Source of the DNA: Thermoplasmata archaeon
GTDB lineage: Archaea; Thermoplasmatota; Thermoplasmata; Lutacidiplasmatales; UBA184
NCBI GenBank assembly: GCA_030037955.1
Contig: JASHPT010000081.1
Coordinates: 1 to 38,119 of the forward strand
Reading direction: 5' to 3'
Length of the DNA: 38,119 nt
Positions 1 to 8,024 of this stretch are shown piece after piece. Position numbers and translations under genes: made by a program. Every line of letters starts with the position of its first letter. The first letter of the stretch is position 1. The notes beneath the pieces are model-generated. The model saw only the letters and a list, made by a program, of their open reading frames with translations. It was not told where the DNA came from and searched no databases.

Positions 1-1
1 C

Positions 2-928
2 GTCACGTATGCCGTTCCGAAGCAGCTCATCCCGCTCGCCGGGAAGCCGATGCTGTACCACGTTCTCGACCTTCTCCCGCCCTCCGTCGAGGAGGCCGTC
101 CTTGCGACGGGGTACAAGGCCGACGAGATCGGACGATACGTCACCGAACATCCTCCGAAGATCCCGGTCCGGATGGTCGCGGAGACAGAGCCGCTGGGCA
201 CGGGGGGAGGCATGCGGAATGCCGGCGGGGAGATGTCGGACCCCTTCCTGCTGCTGAACTCTGATGTCATCGCGGCCTTCGACGTGGCGGCACTCGTGAC
301 GGCCCAGGAGGCTCACGGCGGTATCGGGACGATGACGCTGGTCGAGGTCGAGGACCCGACCCCGTACGGGGTCGCGGCCCTGGATGCCGACGACAAGATC
401 CTTCGGTTCGTCGAGAAGCCGACGCGGGAGGACGCTCCCTCCCGGTGGATCAACGCCGGGCTCGGTGTCTGGCGACGGGAGGTCCTGGCGCGGATCCCCG
501 CGCAGCCCCCGGTGAGTTGGGAGCGCGAGGTCGTGCCGGGCCTCCTCGCCGAGGGCGTCTACGCCTTCCGGGGCCAGGGATTCTGGGAGGATGCCGGGAC
601 CCCGGAGCGCCTGCTGCGCGCCCAGAAGTTCCTGTTCGAGGCCGGCCGCGGGGGCCGGCGCGCTCTTCCGACCGGGACCACGGGACGAGGGCCGGCCGCG
701 GTCGACCCCTCCGCGGCCGTCGAGGGCGCGACGTTCGGCGGTTCGGTGACGGTGGGTCCCCACGTGATCGTGGGCGCGGGGGCGTACCTCGAGGACTGCA
801 TCCTGATGGACCGGGCCACCATCGATGCCGGCGCGTCGGTGCTCCACTCCATCGTCGGGCCCCGGGCTCGGGTTCACGGCGGCCACCGCGTGGCGCACCA
901 GGTCCTGGGCGAGGGCGCCGAGGCGTAG
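2..928 (+). CDS. Sugar-1-phosphate nucleotidyltransferase, 5'-truncated by the window edge
   Basis: The reading frame is open from base 2 and enters mid-gene with the segment TYAVPKQLIPLAGKPMLYH, the usual N-terminal uridine/nucleotide-binding stretch of NTP-transferases; only about 15-20 residues including the G-G-x-G-T-R loop should be missing. The Rossmann-like domain carries TEPLGTGGGMRNA and LLNSDVI, the region that binds sugar phosphate and metal. After about residue 215 hexapeptide-like steps (VDPSAAVEGATFGGSVTVGP) form a short left-handed beta-helix. It probably makes an NDP-sugar (GDP-mannose, UDP-glucose or dTDP-glucose type) for cytoplasmic glycan precursors; base and sugar cannot be told from sequence alone. 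The best family guess is mannose-1-phosphate guanylyltransferase-like. It converges on the dehydrogenase gene with only 8 bp between them. The ATG at 50 is internal, not the start. Confidence 0.88.
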   Translation, partial: VTYAVPKQLIPLAGKPMLYHVLDLLPPSVEEAVLATGYKADEIGRYVTEHPPKIPVRMVAETEPLGTGGGMRNAGGEMSDPFLLLNSDVIAAFDVAALVTAQEAHGGIGTMTLVEVEDPTPYGVAALDADDKILRFVEKPTREDAPSRWINAGLGVWRREVLARIPAQPPVSWEREVVPGLLAEGVYAFRGQGFWEDAGTPERLLRAQKFLFEAGRGGRRALPTGTTGRGPAAVDPSAAVEGATFGGSVTVGPHVIVGAGAYLEDCILMDRATIDAGASVLHSIVGPRARVHGGHRVAHQVLGEGAEA

Positions 929-936
929 CCCGGGCG

Positions 937-1980
937 CTATCCCGAGAACGCCGGCCCGGTCGCGATCACCTTGAGCGCCTTTTCCGGCTGGGCCGCGAGC
1001 TGGAAGGCCTCCGGCAGCTTGTCGAGCGTGAAGTGGTGCGTGACGAGGTCCCGGACCTCGAGCCGCTTGGCCCCGAGCAGCGAGTGGACCTCCGCGACGT
1101 CCCGCTCGGTCGTCGCGTAGGTCGGAAGGATCCGGATCCCGCGCAGGTAGAGCTGCTGCAGGTCCTCCTCCAGACGGCTTCCGGCCTCGGGAAGCCCGAA
1201 GAGGTTGACCGTGCCCCCGCGTCGGACCAGCGAGACCGCGAGCGGGACGGCGGCCGCAGCGCTGGTCGCGACGACGGCGAGATCGACCCCGCGTCCGCCC
1301 GTGGCCAGTTGAACGAGCTGTCGGACCTTCTCCGCGTTCCGCGGGTCCACGGTGGTGTCCGTGCCCCGCCGGCCGGCGGCCGTGCGGCGGAGGTTCGAGG
1401 GGTCGGCGCCTCCGATCCACCCGGCCCCCAGGGTCCGCGCGAGACGGGCATACAGGATGCCCACCGGGCCCAGGCCCAGGATCATGACCGAGGTTCCGGG
1501 GGGCAGCCCGACGGTCCGCAGCGCGGTGAGGGCGCAGCCCGCAGGTTCCAGCAGCGCTCCATCCTCCCAGCTGAGGGAGGGGGCGAGCGGGAGCACGGCC
1601 CCGCGGCTGACGTTCGTGGCGGGCACCCGGAACTGCTCGGCAAAGCCGCCCGGGTCCAGGTTGGTCTTGGTGTACGACGGACAGTAGGTGTACGCTCCGG
1701 CGAAACAGGCGGGGCAGGAGTAGCAGGGCACGTGGTGATGGGCGAAGACCCGGGCCCCGACGGCGAGGCCGGTCACGCCGGCGCCGACGGCCGCGACGGT
1801 ACCGACCGGTTCATGGCCGATGACCTGCGTCGCCCGGTAGTTTCCCTTGACCTTCTCGAGGTCCGACCCGCAGATGCCGCAGGCGGCCATCGCGACCACG
1901 ACCTCGCCCGGGCCCGGCGTCGGGTCCGGCCGGTCCTCCACCGTGACGCGCCCGGGGCCGGCGAGGAGTCCGGCCTTCAT
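937..1980 (-). CDS. Zinc-dependent medium-chain alcohol/polyol/threonine dehydrogenase family protein
   Basis: A 347-residue MDR enzyme that should oxidise an alcohol with NAD(P)+ in the cytoplasm. Catalytic zinc ligands are visible: C34 in ACGICGSD, H56/E57 in GHEPVG and E145 in LLEPAG. The structural-zinc lobe is C86-x2-C89-x2-C92-x7-C100. The nucleotide-binding glycines are GLGPVG at 169-174. Length matches the sorbitol/threonine/glucose dehydrogenase branch. The ATG at 1978-1980 overlaps the stop of the upstream aminotransferase (ATGA), so the pair is translationally coupled. That pairing suggests the dehydrogenase works on an amino alcohol, hydroxy acid or keto product related to the aminotransferase substrate. 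Exact substrate is unknown. Confidence 0.9.
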   Translation of the reverse strand: MKAGLLAGPGRVTVEDRPDPTPGPGEVVVAMAACGICGSDLEKVKGNYRATQVIGHEPVGTVAAVGAGVTGLAVGARVFAHHHVPCYSCPACFAGAYTYCPSYTKTNLDPGGFAEQFRVPATNVSRGAVLPLAPSLSWEDGALLEPAGCALTALRTVGLPPGTSVMILGLGPVGILYARLARTLGAGWIGGADPSNLRRTAAGRRGTDTTVDPRNAEKVRQLVQLATGGRGVDLAVVATSAAAAVPLAVSLVRRGGTVNLFGLPEAGSRLEEDLQQLYLRGIRILPTYATTERDVAEVHSLLGAKRLEVRDLVTHHFTLDKLPEAFQLAAQPEKALKVIATGPAFSG

Positions 1981-3374
1981 CGGGCCCGCAGGGCCGCTCC
2001 GATGGCCGCGTCGAGGATCTCGACGCCTTCGTCGACTTCGTCCCGCTGGATGATCAACGGAGGAATGTACCGGACGGTGGACTTGCCGCACGGCAGCAGG
2101 ATCAGGCCCCGTTGGTATGCCTCGACCAGGATCTGGTCGCGAAGCGCGACGGCCGGCGCCTTCGATTTCGGGTCCTCGACGAACTCGGTCGCGACCATCA
2201 GGCCCAGGCCCCGGACGTCGCCGATGACCTCGTACTTGCGCTGGAGCTCCCGCAGGCGCTGGACCAGGTAGGCGCCCTGGACCCGGGCGTTCTCCAGCAG
2301 GTGCTCCTTGTCGATGACGTTGAGGACGGCCTGAGCCGCCGCGACCGACACCAGGTTCCCGCCGAAGGTGTTGGAGTGGGCGCCCTTGGCGGGATAGTCG
2401 AGGTCCTTGCGAGTGATGATCGCTCCGATCGGCAGTCCACCGCCGAGGGATTTGGCCGTCGTGACCACGTCCGGTACGACGCCGTGATGCTCGATGGCGA
2501 ACATCTTCCCGGTCCGGCCGATCCCGGACTGGACCTCGTCGTCGATGAACAGGATGTCCTCGTCGTCCAGGATCTTCTTGATCGTCGTGTGCCAGCCCTT
2601 GGGCGGAACGATGTACCCGCCCTCGCCCATCACCGGCTCGGCGATCATCGCCGCCACGTCGGAGGGCGGCACGGCCGTTTCGAAGTAGAGCTCCTTCAGG
2701 ATCTTCGCGCAGTAGAGGTCGCAGCTCGGATACGTGAGCTTGTACGGGCAACGGTAACAGTACGGCGGGGGAATGTGCGTGCCACCGCCCGTATGGGCGT
2801 TGAATCGCGCCCGCTGGACCGGCTTGGAGGCGGTCATCGCGAGCGACCCCATCGACCGGCCGTGGAATGCGCCGAGGAGTCCGATCACGAGCGGACGCTG
2901 CTTCTGCCAGCGGACGAGCTTGAGCGCGGCCTCGGCGCTCTCCGTCCCGCTGTTGGTGAAGAAGACCTTCTTCGGGAAGTCGCCCGGGGTAAGCTCCCCG
3001 AGTCGTTTCCCTAGGGTGGTCTGCGATTCGTAGTAGAAATCCGTCCCGGCGAAGTGCATCAGCCGAGCGGTCTGCTCCTGGACCGCCGCCACGACGTCCG
3101 GGTGGCAGTGACCCACATTGAGGACGCCCACGCCGGAGGAGAAGTCGAGCAACCGGTTTCCATCCGCATCCGTGACCCAGACCCCTTCGGCTTCATACGC
3201 CGCGATCGGGGAGGTCTTCGTCGTGGTCATCAGGTACTGTTCGTCGGCCGCCACGATCGCCCGGGCTTTGGGACCCGGAATGGGCGTCAGGATGCGGACG
3301 CCCCGTGACTTCGTCGGAGGCCGATGCGGAGCGGTGGCAGAGCTGGGCTTGCGCGAAGAAGAACCGGCGGACAT
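1977..3374 (-). CDS. Class III PLP aminotransferase, acetylornithine/4-aminobutyrate aminotransferase-like (possibly amino-acid racemase)
   Basis: A 465-residue fold-type I PLP enzyme. Motifs include NSGTESAEAALK near 141-152, the PLP-contacting DDEVQSGIGRTG near 278-289 and the Schiff-base lysine K308 in TTAKSLGGGLPIG. A loop at about 204-222 holds four cysteines (C206, C209, C218, C222), a pattern I associate with the archaeal branch of this family that includes both GABA-type aminotransferases and a broad-specificity amino-acid racemase. Substrate therefore remains open: omega-amine transamination or racemisation of neutral amino acids. The first roughly 25 residues are Ser/Pro/Arg-rich and not conserved in the family, so the ATG at 3372-3374 gives a short extra tail. 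A TATA-like box lies just upstream at 3407-3415, making this the first gene of the aminotransferase-dehydrogenase operon. Confidence 0.88.
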   Translation of the reverse strand: MSAGSSSRKPSSATAPHRPPTKSRGVRILTPIPGPKARAIVAADEQYLMTTTKTSPIAAYEAEGVWVTDADGNRLLDFSSGVGVLNVGHCHPDVVAAVQEQTARLMHFAGTDFYYESQTTLGKRLGELTPGDFPKKVFFTNSGTESAEAALKLVRWQKQRPLVIGLLGAFHGRSMGSLAMTASKPVQRARFNAHTGGGTHIPPPYCYRCPYKLTYPSCDLYCAKILKELYFETAVPPSDVAAMIAEPVMGEGGYIVPPKGWHTTIKKILDDEDILFIDDEVQSGIGRTGKMFAIEHHGVVPDVVTTAKSLGGGLPIGAIITRKDLDYPAKGAHSNTFGGNLVSVAAAQAVLNVIDKEHLLENARVQGAYLVQRLRELQRKYEVIGDVRGLGLMVATEFVEDPKSKAPAVALRDQILVEAYQRGLILLPCGKSTVRYIPPLIIQRDEVDEGVEILDAAIGAALRAR

Positions 3375-3406
3375 GACTACAACCGACCAAAGTTACGAGG
3401 GCACCG

Positions 3407-3415
3407 CATTAAAGG
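3407..3415 (-). promoter_or_regulatory. TATA-like box for the aminotransferase-dehydrogenase operon
   Basis: The minus strand reads CCTTTAATG, about 37 bp upstream of the ATG at 3374. An A/T-rich octamer stands out in GC-rich DNA and would place transcription start about 10 nt before the start codon. Confidence 0.45.
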
Positions 3416-3542
3416 ACTTCGTGGGCTCGGGTTCTCCTCGCGGCCGTTTTTGCGGGCGACACGCGGGCGGTGTCGCGATCCTCGGTCGAGGGCCGGCCGT
3501 GCCGGGTCCTTGATTAGGCCTTGACGCTCGCCGTCGGTCGAC

Positions 3543-3549
3543 CGAAGGA
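3543..3549 (+). promoter_or_regulatory. Shine-Dalgarno site of the SIS-domain gene
   Basis: GAAGGAG sits 10 nt before the ATG at 3560 and decides the start against the longer frame opening at 3521. It shows that this chromosome uses SD-led as well as leaderless starts. Confidence 0.6.
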
Positions 3550-3559
3550 GAGCGTCGTC

Positions 3560-4645
3560 ATGGCGACATCGCACACGAGCGCACTGTACCAGAGCATCCA
3601 CCGCCAGCCGGAGATCATTCGGGACGTCCTCACCCGGGAGGCCGAGCATGCGCGGGCGGCAGCCGAGATCCTGGCCGGCGCACGCCGTGTCTACCTCACC
3701 GGCACCGGCACGAGCAGCCACGCCGCTATCGTGACGGAGTACCTGTATCGCTCCCTCGGACTGGACGTGGAAGCTCGCACCGTTTTCGACTTCGCGAACT
3801 ACGGGCCCACGCCCCGGCGGGAGGACGTTGTGGTGGTCATCAGCCACCGGGGGGCCAAGACCTACGGGAACCGGGTACTCGAGATCGCCAAGGCTGCCGG
3901 CTCCCGGATGATCGGGGTCACGGGCTTCGATTCTCCGATGTCCATTCCCGAGGTGATCTTTCACACGGCGCCGCAGGAAAAGTCCTCGACCCACACGATG
4001 AGCTACACCGGGAACCTGACGGCCCTGTGGATGACGGGCCTCGCGTTCGCCGAGCGGGCCAGTGGCGCTCCGCATCCGCTGCGCCCGGTGCTCGAGAAGA
4101 TGCCCGAGACGGTGGCCGAGGTCGTCCAGCGCGACCATGTCCTCCAGCCGGTGGCCCAGGCGCTGGCGCGGTCCGGGCGGGTGGTGTTCGCCGGGGCCGG
4201 ACCGAACGTCCAAACTGCCCGCGAGGGCGCGCTCAAGGTCAAGGAATCGTCCTACCTCACCTCCGAGGGCTTCGAGATCGAGAACCTGCTCCATGGGGGA
4301 CTCCAGCCTCAGCAGCCCGGGGACGTGGGTGTCGTGCTGGTACCGCCGAGCGGGGCCTCGGCGCGCGCCACGGACCTTGTCCGGGCCCTCGAGCTCCTGG
4401 GAGCCACGATCTTAGTGGTGCACGACGAGTCGCAGCCGTTCGCGGTGCCGGCGGTCGAGGGAGTAACGCCGGCCCTCTCGACGTTCTTGCTCCCCTCGGT
4501 TCCGGAGCTGCTGAGCCCGATGGTCACGGTACTCCCCCTCCAGATGCTGGCGTGTCGAACGGCCGAGATCCGGGGAACGAACCCGGACTCGTTCCGCTCG
4601 GACGACCCACGGTTCAAACGGATCAACGACAGCTACAAGCTGTAG
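3560..4645 (+). CDS. Double-SIS-domain sugar isomerase, GlmS-like without glutaminase domain
   Basis: A 361-residue protein made of two SIS (phosphosugar-binding) domains. The first has LTGTGTSSHAA (47-56) and VISHRGAKT (94-101). The second has GAGPN (212-216) followed by REGALKVKESSY (221-232), the GlmS-type catalytic/binding segment, and a C-terminal lid GTNPDSFR that resembles the end of GlmS. No N-terminal Cys glutaminase domain exists, so it probably uses free ammonia, or deaminates or isomerises an amino-sugar phosphate in the manner of AgaS/FrlB/NagB-II-like enzymes. I chose the ATG at 3560 because a GAAGGAG Shine-Dalgarno lies 10 nt upstream; the frame also opens at 3521. The sugar-nucleotidyltransferase nearby fits amino-sugar metabolism, but substrate is inference. 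Confidence 0.85.
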   Translation: MATSHTSALYQSIHRQPEIIRDVLTREAEHARAAAEILAGARRVYLTGTGTSSHAAIVTEYLYRSLGLDVEARTVFDFANYGPTPRREDVVVVISHRGAKTYGNRVLEIAKAAGSRMIGVTGFDSPMSIPEVIFHTAPQEKSSTHTMSYTGNLTALWMTGLAFAERASGAPHPLRPVLEKMPETVAEVVQRDHVLQPVAQALARSGRVVFAGAGPNVQTAREGALKVKESSYLTSEGFEIENLLHGGLQPQQPGDVGVVLVPPSGASARATDLVRALELLGATILVVHDESQPFAVPAVEGVTPALSTFLLPSVPELLSPMVTVLPLQMLACRTAEIRGTNPDSFRSDDPRFKRINDSYKL

Positions 4646-4681
4646 GCCGAGGGCGACGCTCGAGCCGTCCGGGACGGCGTC

Positions 4682-5164
4682 CTAGCGGGCCCGGGCGGCC
4701 TTCCGATAGTCCTTCCCCATCGCGCGGGCGAATCGTTTCCACGCGACGACCGTCGTGCGTTCCCGCTCCTTCTTCGGCATCCGAAAGTACTCGACCAGCG
4801 CCGGGCGACGTCGCCACCAGAGCTCAAAGCGCGTCTTCTGGCCCGGGAGCGCGGTCAGCCGGTAGTCCCCGACAATGTGTGCGTGGTTTCCCGTCCGCTG
4901 CATGTGCCACGCATCCGGCGGCTGGAGATCCACTTCGTAGCGGGCCCAGTCCCAGCCCACGGGCATCCATTCGAGGTCCTCGAAGACGACCCGACGCTTG
5001 GTCCGCGACAGGATCCTTCGCTCGTAGGCCTCGCCCTCAAGGGCTGCATCCGTCGGCCGGAAGTCGGTGCACCAGCGATAGGCGAAGTCGAGCGGGACGG
5101 GCAGCGTGACCTGGACGTGGAACTCGGGCCCGGGTACCTCGGATCGGGTCAGATGCCGCGCCAT
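4682..5164 (-). CDS. SRPBCC (START/polyketide cyclase-like) family protein
   Basis: A 160-residue soluble protein. The pattern VQVTLPVPLDFAYRWCTDF near 18-36, several predicted beta strands with Arg/Trp-rich edges, and a long C-terminal helix (KKERERTTVVAWKRFARAM) fit the helix-grip SRPBCC fold that binds a small hydrophobic ligand. The ligand and role cannot be told. The gene stands alone on the minus strand, converging on the SIS gene with 36 bp between the two. A typical polyketide-cyclase length is about 140-160 residues, so it is intact. Confidence 0.65.
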   Translation of the reverse strand: MARHLTRSEVPGPEFHVQVTLPVPLDFAYRWCTDFRPTDAALEGEAYERRILSRTKRRVVFEDLEWMPVGWDWARYEVDLQPPDAWHMQRTGNHAHIVGDYRLTALPGQKTRFELWWRRRPALVEYFRMPKKERERTTVVAWKRFARAMGKDYRKAARAR

Positions 5165-5252
5165 GGGGTTCGGGCGGGACGAGCCCGCACGGCCTCAAAG
5201 CCGTGTTGCCCGGCGGCTCGACCCTTGAGCCCGCGCGTCCGTGCCGGGCGAT

Positions 5253-5522
5253 TCACTTGGGCGGAGAACCGCCCGAGGCCGGCGGCTGAGCCGGCGGCGC
5301 GAGCGGCATTCCGAACATGCCCTGGTACGGGTGACCGGTGATGCCGGACATCAAGCGGTCGATGCCGATGAACAGCAGGGCAATCCCGAGCAGAAAGACC
5401 AGCGTCAGGACGGCGATCCCGGGAAAGACCAGCACGATGATGCCGGCGGCGATTGCGACGAGACCGACGACGATCGCCAGGGCGCGTGCCCATGTCGGCA
5501 GAGTCACGGTTGCAGCGGCCAT
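5253..5522 (-). CDS. Small two-TM membrane protein, DUF308/HdeD-like
   Basis: An 89-residue protein with two hydrophobic helices (about 12-33 and 36-57) joined by a short FPG turn, followed by a Pro-rich soluble tail (LAPPAQPPASGGSPPK). The LVFPGIAVLTLVFLLGIALLFIGI stretch resembles one repeat unit of HdeD/DUF308 proteins, which in bacteria are linked to acid resistance. Being half the length of HdeD it may act as an oligomer. The ATG is at 5520-5522. A minus-strand TATA-like GGCTTATCG lies near 5555-5562. It is divergent from the M28 peptidase gene. Function is not established. Confidence 0.6.
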   Translation of the reverse strand: MAAATVTLPTWARALAIVVGLVAIAAGIIVLVFPGIAVLTLVFLLGIALLFIGIDRLMSGITGHPYQGMFGMPLAPPAQPPASGGSPPK

Positions 5523-5620
5523 GGAGGTACCTGCACCGACAACTCCCGCTCTGCGATAAGCCTACCTCTTTTCGAGGCCGCACCGACTCCTCGGGGCGGT
5601 CCGGTCCGGGCATCGTACGC

Positions 5621-5630
5621 ACGTTTATGC
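5621..5630 (+). promoter_or_regulatory. TATA-like box for the M28 peptidase gene
   Basis: ACGTTTATGC, centred near 5626, is 49 bp before the ATG at 5675. This leaves a leader of about 20-25 nt with an AGGGAGTG Shine-Dalgarno-like site at 5658-5665. Confidence 0.5.
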
Positions 5631-5674
5631 CGCGGGCTGGGTTCCGGCGTCGCCCTCAGGGAGTGTAAGGAACC

Positions 5675-7273
5675 ATGACTGGACCCGGCGAAGCGTCAGG
5701 CGCCGCTGCGACAGGTACCCCCGCCGTAGGTGCGCGTCGGGGTTCGCCCGACTGGGCCGCTCTCGGCCAGCGATGGTGGAGCCACGTCGAAGTGCTGGCG
5801 AGTGACGCGATGGAGGGCCGCGACACGGGCAGCCCGGGATACGACCGGGCGGCCGACTACGTACAGCAGCACTTCCGTGCGGTGGGTCTGCAACCGGCGG
5901 GCACCGACGGGTTCCGCCAACGCATGGACTACCATGTGGCCCGGATCGACGAACCTCATTCCTCGCTCGAGCTGGTGCACGACGGCCAGAGCGTTCGGGT
6001 CGTGCTCGGGGAGGACGCAGTCCTCGGCCTCAGCTACGCTTCGGTCGAGAACGTGGACGCCGAGGCGGTCTTCGTCGGGTACGGGCTCAAGATTCCCGAA
6101 CTCCAGTATGACGACCTCGGGGAGACGGACCTCCACGGCAAGGTCGCCGTGTTCGTCACCGGGGGTCCCACCGACCTCCCCGGGCCGATCAAGTCCCATT
6201 ACCAGTCCTTGGACGAGCGCCGTCGCGCCATGCGCGCGGCCGGCGCCGTCGGAACCGTCGCCATTCCCAATCCCAAGGCGCTCGAGATCCCGTGGCCCCG
6301 GGTGGCCAAGTTCCGGTTCATGCCCCGGATGGACTTGGTCGAACTCGGTCCAATGGGTTCGCCACCACTGCCTTTCTCTGCGACGTTCAACACCGACCGG
6401 GCGGAGATCCTGTTCTCGGCGAGCGGCCATAGCCTCGCCGAGTTGCTCCCGTTGATCCAGGACGGAAAGCGCCTGCCGCGTTTTCCCCTCAAGCTGAAGA
6501 TCCGTGCCCACGTCGCGATGCACGTCACCAAGGTCACCTCCCAGAATCTGGCCGGAGTCCTCCCTGGCAGCGACCCGGCGCTCCGGAACGAGTACGTCGT
6601 GATCTCGGCTCACTTGGACCACGTCGGCATCGGGGAGCCGGTGAACGGGGACCGGATCTACAGTGGCGCGATGGACAACGCCTCCGGGGTCGCCTCCCTG
6701 ATCGAGGTGGCGCGGTCGATCGTGGAGAGCGGGCAGCGTCCGCGTCGCTCGCTGCTGTTCCTGGCCGTCACGGGCGAGGAGAAGGGGCTGCTCGGCTCCG
6801 AGTACTACGCGACCCACCCGACCGTGTCGGGCCCTATCGTGGCGGACGTCAACATGGACATGTACAATCCGCTCTTTCCGCTCCGCTACCTCGAGGTCCA
6901 GGGACTGGCCGAGTCCTCGATGGGAGACGACATCCGGTCGGTGGCCCAGGCCGCCGGGATCGAGGTCCAGCCGGACCAGGAGCCGGAGCATAACCGGTTC
7001 ATCCGCAGCGACCAGTACAGCTTCATCAAGACCGGCGTCCCGGCTCTGACGTTCAAGTTCAGCTACCTCCCGGGCACGCCCGAGGAGAAGATCTTCAAGG
7101 AGTGGCTGACGGTGCGATACCACGCACCGCTCGACGACCTGGAACAGCCGGTCGACCGGGCTGCGGCGGCACAGTTCGATGCCCTGCTCGAAACACTGGC
7201 ACTCCGGATCGCCAATGCCGAGCGGCGGCCGACCTGGAACCCGGACAGCTTCTTCCGACGGTTTGCGAAGTAG
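5675..7273 (+). CDS. M28-family zinc aminopeptidase
   Basis: A 532-residue metallopeptidase that should release N-terminal residues from peptides using two zinc ions. The zinc ligands and catalytic acids are in order: His/Asp in ISAHLDHVG, Asp in GAMDNASGV, the Glu-Glu pair in TGEEKGLLGS, Asp in VNMDMYNP and a final His in VRYHAPLDD. A region of about 150 residues between the N-terminal cap (EGRDTGSPGYDRAADY) and the first zinc ligand resembles the PA-domain insertion of secreted M28 enzymes. Yet the N-terminus is Ala/Gly/Pro-rich with no hydrophobic segment, so from this start the enzyme looks cytoplasmic. Its neighbours are amino-acid handling genes. Start is the ATG with an SD-like sequence 10 nt upstream. 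Confidence 0.9.
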   Translation: MTGPGEASGAAATGTPAVGARRGSPDWAALGQRWWSHVEVLASDAMEGRDTGSPGYDRAADYVQQHFRAVGLQPAGTDGFRQRMDYHVARIDEPHSSLELVHDGQSVRVVLGEDAVLGLSYASVENVDAEAVFVGYGLKIPELQYDDLGETDLHGKVAVFVTGGPTDLPGPIKSHYQSLDERRRAMRAAGAVGTVAIPNPKALEIPWPRVAKFRFMPRMDLVELGPMGSPPLPFSATFNTDRAEILFSASGHSLAELLPLIQDGKRLPRFPLKLKIRAHVAMHVTKVTSQNLAGVLPGSDPALRNEYVVISAHLDHVGIGEPVNGDRIYSGAMDNASGVASLIEVARSIVESGQRPRRSLLFLAVTGEEKGLLGSEYYATHPTVSGPIVADVNMDMYNPLFPLRYLEVQGLAESSMGDDIRSVAQAAGIEVQPDQEPEHNRFIRSDQYSFIKTGVPALTFKFSYLPGTPEEKIFKEWLTVRYHAPLDDLEQPVDRAAAAQFDALLETLALRIANAERRPTWNPDSFFRRFAK

Positions 7274-7295
7274 CTCCGGGGTCCGGCGCACCCGT

Positions 7296-7871
7296 TCACA
7301 GCGCCAGGATGGCGAAGTAGACACCGAAGACGATCATGAGTGCTCCGGACACCCAGCCGATGTACTGACGGGTCCGCGGGTATCGCTGCACGCCGGTGTG
7401 CACGGCGAACGGAAACGCGACGATCCAGACCAGGATCGCCCCAAACAGGCCCCCGAGCAGGACGGCTCCTCCGATGTACGCGAACGCGAGACCGGCCGTG
7501 AGCCACCAGAGGATCTGGAAAGGGTTGGAGAGCCCCACGCCGAGCGCCGAGGAATACGCGGACAGCTGGTCCCGGGTCGTCTCCTCCGGGGCTGGACGAC
7601 GGGTGAACAATCGATAGGCGAAGAACAGCATGACAACGCATCCGAGGACGTACACGTACCGGATCACGAGCTCCACGTCCAGCTCGCGCTGGAGCAGGTA
7701 GACGACCAGCCCGAGGATCAGGTCCGCGCTGAAGGCGCCGAGCCCGGTGAGGAAACCGGCGCGGAAGGAGACGGCGGAGCGTGCGGCCATGAGGGCGTTC
7801 ATCGGTCCGGGTGGCGCGGCCAGAGAAAACCCGAGAACAACACCGAAGGCGGCTTCGAACAGGAGCGACAT
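7296..7871 (-). CDS. LysE/RhtB-family amino-acid exporter
   Basis: A 191-residue membrane protein with about six hydrophobic helices. The N-terminal helix ends in the family hallmark SLAAPPGPMNALMAARSA, followed by the typical GFLTGLGAFSADLILGLVVY, and SNPFQILWW in the middle is the conserved LNPK/NPF-type re-entry. LysE/RhtB proteins export basic or neutral amino acids using the membrane potential. Its position between an M28 peptidase and an amine/amino-acid oxidoreductase suggests relief of cytoplasmic amino-acid excess during growth on peptides. It is convergent with the M28 gene (22 bp gap). Substrate is inferred only from family and context. Confidence 0.85.
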   Translation of the reverse strand: MSLLFEAAFGVVLGFSLAAPPGPMNALMAARSAVSFRAGFLTGLGAFSADLILGLVVYLLQRELDVELVIRYVYVLGCVVMLFFAYRLFTRRPAPEETTRDQLSAYSSALGVGLSNPFQILWWLTAGLAFAYIGGAVLLGGLFGAILVWIVAFPFAVHTGVQRYPRTRQYIGWVSGALMIVFGVYFAILAL

Positions 7872-7952
7872 CGGGCCTTCCGGGCTACCGCTTCCGTTGA
7901 AAAGTCGGTTGGGGCCCGATCCCCGCCCGCGTAGCCGCGCGTCGAACCGGGG

Positions 7953-7961
7953 CGTTATACC
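7953..7961 (+). promoter_or_regulatory. TATA-like box for the FAD oxidoreductase gene
   Basis: CGTTATACC centred at 7957. A start about 26 bp downstream would give a leader of about 40 nt before the ATG at 8025, with AGAAGG at 8011-8016 as a possible ribosome-binding site. The TTG at 7965 is too close to the box to be the start. Confidence 0.45.
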
Positions 7962-8024
7962 CCGTTGCGCTCCTCGGGAGGATCCCGGCAGGTTCGTCCG
8001 GCCGGGTCAGAGAAGGCCTCACGA

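Noticed and set aside
445-2271. A 608-codon open frame on the plus strand
   Set aside because: Low-complexity Arg/Gly/Pro sequence covering the nucleotidyltransferase, dehydrogenase and aminotransferase, which have clear family motifs. It is a GC-rich shadow frame.
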